Shown piece after piece: positions 8,464-19,617 of a DNA stretch of 64,000 nt. A program made the translations under genes and the position numbers. Below the pieces are notes generated by a model. That model saw only the letters and a list, made by a program, of their open reading frames with translations. It was not told the origin of the DNA and did not search any database. Source of the stretch: G965247475 sp965247475 (GTDB lineage: Bacteria; Chloroflexota; UBA11872); assembly GCA_965247475.1 (NCBI GenBank), contig OZ252016.1, positions 930,001-994,000 of the forward strand. Reading direction: 5' to 3'. Within the stretch, counting starts at the first letter, position 1. Each line of letters opens with the position of its first letter.

Positions 8464-9306
8464 ATGGCCGAATACGCGAACCCTAACGCTCTGGTGAGCA
8501 CCGATTGGGTGGCCGAGAACGGAGGAAACTCAGGTGTCTGCCTGGTCGAGGTCGATGTGGACACCACTGCCTACGAGGCCGGTCACCTAGCCGGGGCGGT
8601 TGGGTGGAACTGGCAGACGCAGACCTCCGACCAAATCAGGCGTGACATCGCCTCCAGGGAGCAGTGGGAGGAGCTTCTCGGCGCCTCCGGGATCGCCAAC
8701 GACACCAAGGTGGTCCTCTACGGCGACAACAACAACTGGTTCGCCGCCTTTGCCTACTGGATATTCAAGATCTACGGACACGCGGATGTCGCTCTCATGA
8801 ATGGCGGTCGACTGAAGTGGGAGCAGGAAGGACGGCCGTTCACCACCGATGCGCCCGACATTGAGCCCGCATCGTATTCGGCGCCCGAGGCGGACTGGGG
8901 GCTGCGCGCCCGCCAGGCCGATGTCGAGAGCGGCCTTGGGGATGCGAACAGGGTGCTGATCGACGTACGGTCGCCGGCCGAATACGCCGGCGAGATCATG
9001 GCGCCGCCCGGATTGCCCGAGACCGCGCAGCGCATGGGACGGATTCCCGGCGCTCAGAACGTGCCATGGGCGACGGCCGTCAACGAGGAGAACGGCACGT
9101 TCAGGTCCGCGGACGAGCTGCATGAGATCTACGGTGGCAAGGGCGCGACTGCCGACCGCGACGTCGTCGCGTACTGCCGGATCGGTGAGCGCTCGTCGCA
9201 CACGTGGTTCGCGCTGCACGAGCTCATGGGGTTGCCGAACGTGACGAACTACGACGGCTCGTGGACCGAGTGGGGCTCCATGATCGGGACGCCGATCGAG
9301 CGGTAG
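8464..9306 (+). CDS. Thiosulfate/3-mercaptopyruvate sulfurtransferase (rhodanese)
   Basis: A 280-residue tandem rhodanese. The N-terminal inactive domain (about 10-130) has the family's 'AGHLAGAVGWNW' strand and VVLYGDNNNW. The C-terminal domain (about 155-278) has VLIDVRSPAEYAGE and the active-site loop YCRIGERSSHTW, where the Cys carries the persulfide; C-R-x-G-E-R-S is the form associated with thiosulfate specificity. The protein would move sulfane sulfur from thiosulfate to cyanide or thiols in the cytoplasm. The ATG has a strong GAGGAGGG site. It is monocistronic and convergent with the solute-binding gene 19 bp downstream. Confidence 0.92.
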   Translation: MAEYANPNALVSTDWVAENGGNSGVCLVEVDVDTTAYEAGHLAGAVGWNWQTQTSDQIRRDIASREQWEELLGASGIANDTKVVLYGDNNNWFAAFAYWIFKIYGHADVALMNGGRLKWEQEGRPFTTDAPDIEPASYSAPEADWGLRARQADVESGLGDANRVLIDVRSPAEYAGEIMAPPGLPETAQRMGRIPGAQNVPWATAVNEENGTFRSADELHEIYGGKGATADRDVVAYCRIGERSSHTWFALHELMGLPNVTNYDGSWTEWGSMIGTPIER

Positions 9307-9325
9307 CGGCTGGCCTCGGCGGCTA

Positions 9326-10933
9326 TCAGCCGTCGAGGCTCACGGCCCCCACATCGATCGCGCCGCCCACGGGGTCGACGCGGAACGCCGAGACCTCCGG
9401 CTTGAGCAGGTATGCGGCGGCGCGGTAGCCGATCGGGATCGCCGGCACGCCGGCCTCGAGCGCGGCGTCGGCCGCCGCATAGGCGTTCATGCGCTCCGCC
9501 GGGTCGCGGCTGTGCGCGCCGATTTCGAGCTGCGCATCGAACTCCGAGTCGATCCAGTGCGCCCGCAGGTAGTCGCGCTCGGATCGCCAGAGATCGTCAT
9601 ACCAGTTGACCGGGTCGGCGTACTCCGACGTCCAGCCTCCGCGATACATGTCGAAGTCGCCGGGGTCGTCGGTAAAGGACAGGAAGTCGCGCCAGTCGCG
9701 CTCGTCAGGGAGCAGCGTGATCCCGAGGGCGTCGCGCCAGCGGGCGCTCAGCTCGCCGGCGAGCCGCTGCCACGTGGGGGTGCGGTGATACGTAAACCGG
9801 ACCGCCGGGAAGTCCTGCCCACCCGGGAATCCCGCGCCAGCGAGCAGCGCGCGCGCTGCTTCGATGTCCGGCTCCATCGTCGCGGGCTCTCGGCCCAGCA
9901 CGCTCGGCGGCGTGATCGTTCCGGCCGGCAGCGTCGGCTCGTCAAACACGGCGGTGACGAGCCCCGGCCGGTCGAGCACGAGCGACAGCGCCCGGCGCAC
10001 CGCCGCGCGGTCGAACGGTGGCTTTGCCGTGTTCAGGACGACGAACCAGCTCCCGGATCGCTCGAACAAGCGCAGCCGCTCCCGTATCGCCGGCTCCGAA
10101 GAGGCGGCCGCGAAGTCACGGCCGCGGACCTCGGCCGCGTGCGCCAGCCCGCCGCGAAACGCGCCGATCCGTGATGCGTCGTCGGGTGGAAACCGAGCTA
10201 CGATACTGGCGAACCTCGCCGGCCCGCCCCAATGGTGTTCGTTCCGAAACAGCGTCGTTCCCCCTGACGGGTCCCATTGCGCGAGCCGATAGGCGCCGTT
10301 CCCCCGAATGCTCGCCGGCCTCGTCCAGGCCAGCCCGGTCTCCTCGATCTCGGCCCGCGGCAGCGGATAGAACGTCGGCGTTGCGAGCCGGGCCAGGAAT
10401 CCCGGCGTGGGCCGCACCAGACGCACATGCAATGTCTGCGGGTCGGGCGTGGTCACCTGAACGGATTCCTCATCGTTGTCGATGCCGAATGCAAAGCCCT
10501 CGGCGCCCCGAATGGGGAACATCAAATAGTTGAACGCGCCGCCCAGCTTCGGGCTGAGATTGCGGCGCCACGCCCAGGCAAAATCGTCGGCCGTCACGGC
10601 GTCGCCGTTCGTCCAGCGCGCGTTCTCGCGAAGCTTGAAGGTGTAGGCGCGGCCGGCGTCGGTGATCTGCCACGACTCCGCGACGCCCGGCGTCGGCGCT
10701 CCATCCGGCGCGATGGTCACCAGCGGCTCAAACAGCGCCTGGACGATCGTGAACTCGTTGGGCAGCGAGGCCAGGGCCGGATCGATCGTCGCGGGCTCAT
10801 CCAGCAGCAGCTCGAGACGCTCGGATCCGCCCCCCGCGGGACCCTCGGTGCCGTCGTCCCCGCAGGCGGCCAGCGCGGGCCACACGGCCGCCACGCCCAT
10901 TCCGGCAAGCAGTCGACGTCGGCCAACCCGCAC
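9326..10933 (-). CDS. Family-5 (peptide/oligosaccharide) ABC solute-binding lipoprotein
   Basis: A 535-residue SBP_bac_5 protein. I take the start as GTG at 10933 because it overlaps the TAG of the upstream gene (TAGTG) and places a twin-arginine lipoprotein signal, VGRRRLLAGMGVAAVWPALA-AC, right at the N-terminus; the longer frame from 11005 lies inside the upstream gene. The mature part has the family layout: ATIDPALASLPNEFTIVQAL, then a domain starting WTNGDAVTADDFAWAW, and a C-terminal 'GWTSEYADPVNWYD'. It should be an anchored receptor for peptides or similar ligands. No permease or ATPase genes adjoin, so it must use components encoded elsewhere. Confidence 0.9.
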   Translation of the reverse strand: MRVGRRRLLAGMGVAAVWPALAACGDDGTEGPAGGGSERLELLLDEPATIDPALASLPNEFTIVQALFEPLVTIAPDGAPTPGVAESWQITDAGRAYTFKLRENARWTNGDAVTADDFAWAWRRNLSPKLGGAFNYLMFPIRGAEGFAFGIDNDEESVQVTTPDPQTLHVRLVRPTPGFLARLATPTFYPLPRAEIEETGLAWTRPASIRGNGAYRLAQWDPSGGTTLFRNEHHWGGPARFASIVARFPPDDASRIGAFRGGLAHAAEVRGRDFAAASSEPAIRERLRLFERSGSWFVVLNTAKPPFDRAAVRRALSLVLDRPGLVTAVFDEPTLPAGTITPPSVLGREPATMEPDIEAARALLAGAGFPGGQDFPAVRFTYHRTPTWQRLAGELSARWRDALGITLLPDERDWRDFLSFTDDPGDFDMYRGGWTSEYADPVNWYDDLWRSERDYLRAHWIDSEFDAQLEIGAHSRDPAERMNAYAAADAALEAGVPAIPIGYRAAAYLLKPEVSAFRVDPVGGAIDVGAVSLDG

Positions 10934-12543
10934 TACGGAAGGCTCGTCGAGATTTCGGTCAGCCACTCGCGCACCATCGGCCTTCCCTTGTATCCGCTGA
11001 CCCACGGCTGCACGAGGTCATGATCCACGCTGAAGAAGAGGGGCACGACCGCGGCGCGCTCCACGATGCGGGCCTCCACCTTTGCATAGTTGGCCAGTCG
11101 CTCGACCTCGTTGGTGGATCGCCGAGCCCGGTTCAGCCATAGATCGACCAGCCAGTCGTTCAGGCGCCAGTAGTTGTCCGGTCGATCCGAGCGAAACAGC
11201 ACGTCCAGGAAATCGAACGCATCCGGAACGTCGGCCGCCCACCCGAGCATGAAGCACTGGAGCCTGTGAGCCGGCGCGTCGAGCGCCGTGATGAAAGCAT
11301 CGAAATCGAGTTGCTGCACCGAGACTCGCACGCCGAGCTCCGTCAGCCACGGCGACACAATCGCGCGGACGAGCGGCCCTGCGACCAGGCCGCTGCCGGG
11401 CATGGTCATGATGATCTCGGGGAGCGCTTCCGCCGATCCGTATCGCGACCGCGTGAGCTCATAGCGAGCGGCGGCTGGATCGAATCCGAGCCCTGCGTAG
11501 TCGGCGCGGTGGCCGGCGAGCCCCGGCGGCACAACCCCGCGGGCCTCGGCGTGATGCCCACGCAGCGTCACGCGGCTGATGCGTGCACGGTCGATCGCCA
11601 TCGCGAAGGCGCGCCGCACGGCCGCGTCATCGAATGGCGGCAGCGCCGTGTTAAATCCGAGGAACTGCAGCGACAGCGTGGGAGTGCGCACCAGCTCGCC
11701 GGCGCGCGGCTCCCGCGGATCCGAGAACCGCTCGACACTCGCCCCGCCGATCCGGGCAATGTCGAGCTCGTCCTGCTCGTACCGCAGCAGCTCCTCGCCG
11801 CCGACGAGTTGAAGGAACTCGACGCGCGCGGGACCGTTGGTCGAGGGCATGTACTCGTCCGACCGCTCGAGCACGATTCGTTGCTGCGGTCTCCATTCGG
11901 CCAGCCGGTAGGGTCCGGATCCGTTCGGCCGCTGGAACCATCGGGGCCCGCGTGCGACATCCCGATGGTCCACGACCAACGCGGGGCCGTTGGCGAGCTT
12001 GGCGGGAAAGAACGGCAGAGGTTCCGTGAGGGTGACCTCGATTCGCGACGAGCCAAGTGTTCGCACCCCCGCGAGATCGCGCGTACGGCCGGCCTGTACG
12101 TCTTCGGCGCCCTCGATGTCGCCGAGAAACACCGGAGCCGCGAGCGATCGGGTCGCCGGATCGAGTGCCCGCTCCCACGACCGCTTCACATCAATGGCCG
12201 ACAGCGGTGTGGAGTCGTGGAACTTGAGACCGGGCCGGAGCTGAAACCGGAACCGGCGTCCCCCGGCGTCGACGGTCCAATCACGCGCCAGCGCGCCTTC
12301 GGGCTCGAGCGTCGGCCCGATCCGGGTAAGGCCGGCGAAGATCTCGACCGCGTAGCCGGTCGCGGTCGTGTCACGTACCAGCGCCGGATCGAGTGTGGAC
12401 GGCTCGTCGCCCGCAAGGCGGACGGCCCCGCTGCCAGCCGCCGCAAGCGGCGTGGCGGCGGCTGGCCACGGGACGGTGCCGGCGAGAGCGGTGGCTGCCC
12501 CCAGCCGGACGAAGCTGCGCCGGGTCAGCCGGACCGGGCGCAA
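10933..12543 (-). CDS. Second family-5 ABC solute-binding protein, Tat signal
   Basis: A 536-residue SBP_bac_5 protein with a Tat signal (LTRRSFVRLGAATALAG, cleavage likely after an Ala-rich stretch near 36); unlike its neighbour it has no lipobox Cys. Family motifs: DEPSTLDPALVRDTTATGY at the mature N-terminus, LKFHDSTPLSAIDVKRSW for the 'DG...T..DV' signature, and MLGWAADVPDAFDFLDVLF near the C-terminus. It is followed with a 1-base overlap by the lipoprotein paralogue and preceded 4 bp upstream by the Nudix gene. The two receptors are diverged in sequence, so they probably bind different ligands. Confidence 0.9.
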   Translation of the reverse strand: MRPVRLTRRSFVRLGAATALAGTVPWPAAATPLAAAGSGAVRLAGDEPSTLDPALVRDTTATGYAVEIFAGLTRIGPTLEPEGALARDWTVDAGGRRFRFQLRPGLKFHDSTPLSAIDVKRSWERALDPATRSLAAPVFLGDIEGAEDVQAGRTRDLAGVRTLGSSRIEVTLTEPLPFFPAKLANGPALVVDHRDVARGPRWFQRPNGSGPYRLAEWRPQQRIVLERSDEYMPSTNGPARVEFLQLVGGEELLRYEQDELDIARIGGASVERFSDPREPRAGELVRTPTLSLQFLGFNTALPPFDDAAVRRAFAMAIDRARISRVTLRGHHAEARGVVPPGLAGHRADYAGLGFDPAAARYELTRSRYGSAEALPEIIMTMPGSGLVAGPLVRAIVSPWLTELGVRVSVQQLDFDAFITALDAPAHRLQCFMLGWAADVPDAFDFLDVLFRSDRPDNYWRLNDWLVDLWLNRARRSTNEVERLANYAKVEARIVERAAVVPLFFSVDHDLVQPWVSGYKGRPMVREWLTEISTSLP

Positions 12544-12547
12544 CCGT

Positions 12548-13051
12548 TCATCTGCTCATCTCGTCGGACTCGTGCTGGCTGAGGGTTTCTTCCGCGCGCA
12601 TCAGCACGGAGCGCTCGTTGGCGTGGTGCAGCATCCGGTTGGCGTGCTCGACGCTCACCCACCGGGCTTCGACGTGTTCCGCCGGATCGGGTCGAATGTT
12701 CCCGCCTGCGGCCTTCAGCAAGTACTGATGCACAACCTTGGGGACGAAACCTGTCCAGAGGTCGGGTCGCACCTCATAGCGAATCTCGCCGAGGTTCTGC
12801 TCCACCTCGCCGACGATGCCGGTCTCCTCCTTGACCTCGCGAATGGCCGCGTCTTCGGGCTTCTCCCCGGGCTCCACGGCGCCCTTGGGCAGAACCCACG
12901 CCCCTCGCTGAGTCTGAACCACCGCGATCTGCACGCCGCGGTCACGCACGCGGTACACGACGCCCCCCGCGGACTCGAGAAACGGCTCTTCTTCGGAGCC
13001 AGTCGCCTTGAGATCGGCTGTCTTGCTATTGCTGGCCACAGATGCTCCCAT
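12548..13051 (-). CDS. Nudix hydrolase
   Basis: A 167-residue protein from ATG 13051; the frame is open farther upstream, but that part overlaps the dcd gene. The Nudix box is complete at residues 57-79, GAVEPGEKPEDAAI followed by REVKEETGI, with all GX5EX7REUXEEXGU positions kept, so Mg-dependent cleavage of a nucleoside diphosphate-linked compound is expected. A preceding AGGVVYR strand and WVLPKG match the Ap4A hydrolase/MutT-like subgroup, often housecleaning enzymes. The N-terminal 20 residues are polar and disordered-looking. It lies between dcd and the solute-binding genes on the same strand. Confidence 0.9.
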   Translation of the reverse strand: MGASVASNSKTADLKATGSEEEPFLESAGGVVYRVRDRGVQIAVVQTQRGAWVLPKGAVEPGEKPEDAAIREVKEETGIVGEVEQNLGEIRYEVRPDLWTGFVPKVVHQYLLKAAGGNIRPDPAEHVEARWVSVEHANRMLHHANERSVLMRAEETLSQHESDEMSR

Positions 13052-13065
13052 CGCGGGCCCCGACC

Positions 13066-13629
13066 CTATCGAAACCCCAAATGTGCCCTGCTGGGCGTTG
13101 ACGCAACTTGGTCCTGATACTTGCTGTTCAACCCCGGCGACCCGTACGGCCGCTCGGCCGAGGTGGTCAACTGTAGAACTGACAACTGTCCGATTCCCAT
13201 GCCCGGCCAAAGCAAAATGGGCAACGTGGCGTTGTTCGCGAGCTCGAGCGTGAGGTTGCCGCGAAACCCTGGGTCCACGTAGCCGGCCGTGCTGTGCACC
13301 ATCAAGCCCAACCGCCCAAGCGAGCTCTTGCCCTCGATTCGCCCCACCAGGTCATCCGGCATCTCGACCGCTTCGAGAGTGCCGCCAAGCGCGAATTCGC
13401 CCGGATGCAAGACGAACGGTTCACCATCCGCGACCTCGACGGTCTCCGTCAGGGCGATCTGCTCCTTGCGCGGGTCGATGTGCGTGTCGGAGTGGTTGCG
13501 AAACACCCGAAAGACCGACCCAAGGCGCAGGTCGATGCTGGAGGGTTGAACCGCCGACTCCCTGAAGGGGTCGATCTTGAGGCGACCGGACGCGGTCGCT
13601 TCTCGAAGGCTTTGGTCGCTAAGAACCAC
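13066..13629 (-). CDS. dcd: dCTP deaminase
   Basis: A 187-residue protein. I choose GTG 13629 because a good ribosome-binding site (GGAGGAAGG) lies 7 nt upstream and the protein then begins VVLSDQSLREATASGRL, the usual family start; the longer frame to 13698 overlaps the divergent glycerol kinase. Motifs: PSSIDLRLG, GKSSLGRLGL, HSTAGYVDPGFRGNLTLEL (containing the catalytic Glu) and the C-terminal YQ. The enzyme deaminates dCTP to dUTP; some members also hydrolyse it to dUMP, which cannot be decided here. It feeds thymidylate synthesis. Its Nudix neighbour is another nucleotide-pool enzyme. Confidence 0.93.
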   Translation of the reverse strand: MVLSDQSLREATASGRLKIDPFRESAVQPSSIDLRLGSVFRVFRNHSDTHIDPRKEQIALTETVEVADGEPFVLHPGEFALGGTLEAVEMPDDLVGRIEGKSSLGRLGLMVHSTAGYVDPGFRGNLTLELANNATLPILLWPGMGIGQLSVLQLTTSAERPYGSPGLNSKYQDQVASTPSRAHLGFR

Positions 13630-13696
13630 CCGGCATCCTTCCTCCAACGGCACCATGCTACCGTACGCCGCCGTCTGGCCCACGCTGCGTGAGCGC

Positions 13697-15163
13697 ATGA
13701 TCGTCGCAATCGATCAGGGCACCTCCGGCACGACCGCCATTGTGGTGAACGCGGAGGCCGAGATCGTCGCGCGCGGATACGCCCCGCTTGCCGAGCGGTT
13801 CCCCCGCCCGGGCTGGGTCGAGCAGGATGCCGGTGAGATCTGGTCGAGCGTCGAGACGGCGGTGCGAGCGGCGCTCGCGGCGGCGGGCGAGTCTGCGATC
13901 GCCGCCGTCGGAATCACCAACCAGCGCGAGACGATCGTGGCGTGGGATGCGGCGACCGGACGCCCGCTTGCGCCCGCGATCGGATGGCAGTGCCGCCGGA
14001 CCGCGCGGGCCTGCGATCGGCTCCGAGAGAGCGGGGCCGAGCCGGACCTCCGGCGTCGCACCGGGCTGCTGCTGGACCCCTACTTCTCCGCGACCAAGAT
14101 GGCGTGGCTGCTCCAGGACTCGGCCGATGTGGCCGACGCTCGGAACCGCGGCACGCTCCGCCTGGGCACCGTGGATTCGTGGCTGATCTGGAACCTTGCC
14201 GGCGGCGCACACATCACCGATGCATCGAACGCCTCGCGGACGCTGCTCCTTGACATAAACAACGGCTCATGGTCTGACGAGCTGGTTGGGATCTTCGGTG
14301 TGCCTCGCGCGGCGCTGGCGGATGTGGTCCCGTCCTCCGGCACGGTGGCGACCACTGGCCCGGACGCACCGACCGGCGCCGGTCTGCCCATCGCGGGGGT
14401 CGCCGGCGACCAGCACGCCGCACTGTTCGGCCACTTGGCCACCGAGACCGGGGACACCAAGGTCACCTACGGCACCGGGTGCTTCTTGCTCCAACAGGCC
14501 GGGTCGCGGCGGCCGATCGACATCGACGGATTGCTCACCACCATTGCTTGGCGGATTGACGATCGGCTCGCCTACGCGCTCGAGGGCAGCGTGTTCGTCG
14601 GCGGCGCGCTGGTGCAATGGCTTCGCGACGGGCTGCGGCTGATCGCGAGCGCCGACGAGACCGAGCGTCTCGGGCGAACGGTTCCAGACACTCGCGGCGC
14701 GGTCATCGTGCCCGCGTTCGTCGGGCTCGGAGCGCCGCACTGGGACCCACGCGCCCGCGGCGCGATCCTGGGCCTCACGCATGGCGTCGGGCAGGCGCAC
14801 CTCTGCCGCGCGGCCCTCGAGGCGATCGCGCACCAGGTCGCCGACGTGGTTGAGATCATGCCCGCGAGCGATCGTCCGTTGCTTGTCGACGGCGGCGCCG
14901 CGGCCAATCTATTGCTTCTCGAGCTGCAGGCATCGATCCTCGGGTGTGCCATTCACCGACCCGCTCAGCTCGAGACCACCGCCCTGGGCGCGGCCTACCT
15001 CGCGGGCCTGGGTGTCGGCGAGTGGTCGTCGCCGGAGCAGTTGCGGGCGATCCGTCCCGCGGGCGCCGCGATCGAACCGCCGGCCGACGTCTCGGTAACC
15101 TCGCGCGGCGTCTGGCGGGAGGCTGTGCGGCGGGCGTCCGACTGGGCCGGCCCCGAGGGATAG
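13697..15163 (+). CDS. glpK: Glycerol kinase
   Basis: A 488-residue FGGY kinase starting MIVAIDQGTSGTTAI at ATG 13697; upstream extension would run into the divergent dcd gene. Substrate and ATP motifs: GWVEQDAGEIW, NQRETIVAWD (the Arg-Glu pair contacting glycerol), YFSATKMAWLL, a GDQHAALFGH loop, KVTYGTGCFLL and GLGAPHWDPRARG. These are diagnostic of glycerol kinase rather than xylulokinase. It phosphorylates glycerol to glycerol 3-phosphate in the cytoplasm. No glycerol-3-phosphate dehydrogenase or facilitator is adjacent. Acetoacetyl-CoA synthetase follows 84 bp downstream on the same strand and may be cotranscribed. Confidence 0.93.
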   Translation: MIVAIDQGTSGTTAIVVNAEAEIVARGYAPLAERFPRPGWVEQDAGEIWSSVETAVRAALAAAGESAIAAVGITNQRETIVAWDAATGRPLAPAIGWQCRRTARACDRLRESGAEPDLRRRTGLLLDPYFSATKMAWLLQDSADVADARNRGTLRLGTVDSWLIWNLAGGAHITDASNASRTLLLDINNGSWSDELVGIFGVPRAALADVVPSSGTVATTGPDAPTGAGLPIAGVAGDQHAALFGHLATETGDTKVTYGTGCFLLQQAGSRRPIDIDGLLTTIAWRIDDRLAYALEGSVFVGGALVQWLRDGLRLIASADETERLGRTVPDTRGAVIVPAFVGLGAPHWDPRARGAILGLTHGVGQAHLCRAALEAIAHQVADVVEIMPASDRPLLVDGGAAANLLLLELQASILGCAIHRPAQLETTALGAAYLAGLGVGEWSSPEQLRAIRPAGAAIEPPADVSVTSRGVWREAVRRASDWAGPEG

Positions 15164-15247
15164 CGTGTTGAAGCTAGACGCGGATGGCCACGCCGGGCCC
15201 GTCGAATCGGGCGTCCCGCGCCTGTTTCCTCTGAGTGGTCGCGAACG

Positions 15248-17218
<1,971 letters not shown>

Positions 17219-17246
17219 CGAATGCGCCCAACCTGAGAACCGACGC

Positions 17247-18203
17247 GTGAGGGCTTTGATCACGGGCGGCGGCGGGAGCATCGGATCTCGCCTGGTCGCC
17301 GCGCTCGACGCCCGCGGCGATCAGGTCGCGGTCCTGGACGTCAGCGCGGAACCGGAGGTGCGATCCGACGCGTTCGACCGCGCCGAGGTTCACGTGGGCG
17401 AGATTCAGGACCCGCGTTTCGTCAACGATGTCGTGGCCGGCTATCGCCCCGATGCGATCTTCCATCTGGCGGCGATTCTCTCGGGACGCGCCGAGGAACA
17501 GCCCGATCTCGCCTGGCGGGTCAATGTGGACGGCACGCGCAACGTGCTCGAGGCCGCGCGGCGCAACGGCGTCGAGCGGGTGATGTTCACCAGCACGATC
17601 GCCACCTTCGGGTCCGGCGTCACCGATCCGGCGACCGATGACACGCCGCAGTGGCCGGCCGGGCTCTACGGCGTCAGCAAGGTCGCGTGCGAGCGGTTGG
17701 GCGCGTACTACCACCAGCGCTTCGGACTTGACTTCCGCGGCGTACGCCTGTCGGCGATGGTCGCGCCGACCGCACCGCGCGGCGGCGCCGCGAGCGCGTT
17801 CGTGTGCGAGATGTACGTTGAGGCCGTACGGCGGGGCATGTACACGGCGTACGTGTATCCGACCACCGTGGTGCCCGTGATCTGGGTGGAGGATGTCGTG
17901 CGGGCGCTGATGCAGCTCAACGACGCGCCTGGCGATCGCCTTCGCCGGCGCGTCTACACGATCGTGGGCGCCGCGCCGTCGGTCACGGACATGGCGGCGG
18001 CGATCTCGCGCCGTCTTCCGAACGTGGAGATCGAGTTCAAGCCCGACCCGGTACGCGCGGACATCGTGGACAGCTGGCCGTCGGCGATCGACGATTCGGA
18101 CGCGAGCGCCGACTGGGGCTGGGAGCCGAGATTTGATCTCGAGTCGATGACCGACGCGAACCTCGCGGAGCTTCGCGCCGGGTTCACCGCGCGAGGGTCC
18201 TGA
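17247..18203 (+). CDS. NAD-dependent epimerase/dehydratase (extended SDR)
   Basis: A 318-residue extended SDR starting at GTG 17247. The nucleotide motif is ITGGGGSIGSRL at the very N-terminus (TGxxGxxG class), followed by FHLAAIL, MFTSTIATFG (Ser/Thr of the catalytic triad) and YGVSKVACE (YxxxK). The C-terminal part holds the substrate domain, including VVPVIWVEDVVRALM. The fold acts on nucleotide sugars or on related oxo compounds such as threonine; no exact substrate can be assigned. It lies in a same-strand run with acetoacetyl-CoA synthetase and a TIM-barrel isomerase (9 bp apart), suggesting a shared small-carbon pathway. Confidence 0.87.
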   Translation: MRALITGGGGSIGSRLVAALDARGDQVAVLDVSAEPEVRSDAFDRAEVHVGEIQDPRFVNDVVAGYRPDAIFHLAAILSGRAEEQPDLAWRVNVDGTRNVLEAARRNGVERVMFTSTIATFGSGVTDPATDDTPQWPAGLYGVSKVACERLGAYYHQRFGLDFRGVRLSAMVAPTAPRGGAASAFVCEMYVEAVRRGMYTAYVYPTTVVPVIWVEDVVRALMQLNDAPGDRLRRRVYTIVGAAPSVTDMAAAISRRLPNVEIEFKPDPVRADIVDSWPSAIDDSDASADWGWEPRFDLESMTDANLAELRAGFTARGS

Positions 18204-18212
18204 GCGCCTGCG

Positions 18213-18977
18213 ATGCAGATCGCCGCGTGCCTCTGGTCGCTGCCGGTCCCGCCGGCCGACGCGGCGGAGTTTGCCGCGAGCGCGGGATTCGACTCGATCG
18301 ACGTTGATCCTGGATTCGCCTCGATCGGCGACCGTCGCGAGCAGTTCGGTGTCAGCTCGATTGCCGCCGCTCATGGCCTGCGTGACGGTCTCGCCCTCGA
18401 TTCCGATGCCGACGATGCGCGGCAGCGCGCGGTCGAGCACGTGCAGCTGGCGCTCGGCGAAGCGCACGCGCTGGGGGCGAATTTTGCGTATGTGAGTCCG
18501 CCGGCCACGCTGGACGCCCCGGCGCGCGATCGCTATCGCGAGTCGTTGCGTGCCATCGCCGACGAGGCGCAGATCCGCGGAATCAGGCTCGGCATCGAGC
18601 ATTTTCCCGGAATGGGTCTCCCGACGGTCGCCGCGACCATGGAGTTCATCGAGGAGTCGGGCCACGCGAACCTGTATCTGTGCCTCGACATCGGGCATAC
18701 CCAGATCGTCGGTGAGGACTTCGCCGAATCAGTCGCGCGGGCCGGCGATCGCTTGGGATACGTGCATTTCGACGACAACGACACGACCGGAGACCAGCAC
18801 CTGGCGCTGCTCGCGGGCATTCAGGATGAAGCGGCTCTGGCGTCCGCCGTTCAGGTCCTGCGCTGGCACGGATATCCGGGTCCGCTCGCGATCGAAACGA
18901 ATCCTCGGCTTGACGATCCCCAGGCAGCGATGTCGTCGAGTTTGCGCACACTCCGACGGGTGCTCGAGCAGGCATAG
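18213..18977 (+). CDS. Sugar phosphate isomerase/epimerase family TIM barrel
   Basis: A 254-residue AP endonuclease-2/xylose-isomerase-like TIM barrel. Features along the chain: FAASAGFDSIDVDPGF on the first strands, LGIEHFPGM with the metal-binding Glu, LCLDIGHTQIVGEDF with Asp/His ligands, LGYVHFDDND with His/Asp, and a final LAIETNP with Glu. These are the usual positions for the divalent metal of this family (inosose dehydratases, tagatose or hydroxypyruvate isomerases). The substrate is open. It follows the epimerase at 9 bp and probably belongs to the same transcript. Confidence 0.85.
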   Translation: MQIAACLWSLPVPPADAAEFAASAGFDSIDVDPGFASIGDRREQFGVSSIAAAHGLRDGLALDSDADDARQRAVEHVQLALGEAHALGANFAYVSPPATLDAPARDRYRESLRAIADEAQIRGIRLGIEHFPGMGLPTVAATMEFIEESGHANLYLCLDIGHTQIVGEDFAESVARAGDRLGYVHFDDNDTTGDQHLALLAGIQDEAALASAVQVLRWHGYPGPLAIETNPRLDDPQAAMSSSLRTLRRVLEQA

Positions 18978-19058
18978 CGCCGGCGGACGAGATCCCACCG
19001 GGCGCCGGTGCGCTGCGTTAGGCTCGTGAGCGGCGGGCGATCGCCCGAGGAGTCTGTG

Positions 19059-19421
19059 ATGTCCGGAGACTGGAAAGCGATTCGAGCGCAGCTCGGTGAC
19101 CTCCGGGATCGCGTGCGCGACGAAGTCTCGGGCGACCGTGCGGACGAGATCCGGCAGCGGATCGATGCCGTGCGCGACCGAGTCGGGAGCGCGCTCGAGG
19201 GCGACGATGCGCAGCGGATTCGGCGTGAGGCGCGGCAGGTGCGCGATCAAGCACGTGCGGCTCTTGACGATGCACTGGCGGACGAGCGCACCAAGGCGGC
19301 GCTCGGCAAGGTCGAGGCACTGGTGCAGGACGTCGGCGAGCGAGTTCACAAGGCGATCGACCGTGCCGGCGAAACCCGCCGTGACAGCGACGCGCCCGGC
19401 AAATCAGATCGACCTCGCTAG
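19059..19421 (+). CDS. Small coiled-coil hypothetical protein
   Basis: A 120-residue, strongly charged protein from ATG 19059 with a GAGGAG site 6 nt upstream. Almost all of it is predicted amphipathic helix with repeated 'RDRVRDEV', 'RDRVGSAL', 'VRDQARAAL' and 'VGERVHKAI' heptad or 11-mer-like units, similar in feel to apolipoprotein- or YtxH-like helical proteins. No signal peptide or membrane segment is present. A family cannot be named. It stands alone between the isomerase and the pentose-phosphate operon. Confidence 0.65.
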   Translation: MSGDWKAIRAQLGDLRDRVRDEVSGDRADEIRQRIDAVRDRVGSALEGDDAQRIRREARQVRDQARAALDDALADERTKAALGKVEALVQDVGERVHKAIDRAGETRRDSDAPGKSDRPR

Positions 19422-19617
19422 ATTGTTCGGCTGATCTCGATCGGCCGCGCGGCTGGTTGCAGTGGGCGTGTCCCGAGTCCATCGAAGGGCCCGGCCCTCA
19501 CGGTGCGACCTCGCGGCTGGCCCGCCGCCGAACTTGTCCTGAGGGCCGCGCGCTCGGACACTGCGGAGCGACGGCTGCGTCCGCACCCGTGGGAAGCGGG
19601 TCCAGAGGAGCGACAGC

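Noticed and set aside
19440..19617. Inverted-looking segments (TCGAAGGGCC, TTGTCCTGAGGGCC) before rpiB as a dispersed repeat
   Set aside because: They resemble a common 'CTGAGCTTGTCGAAGGGC' repeat only loosely and do not form a clear stem.
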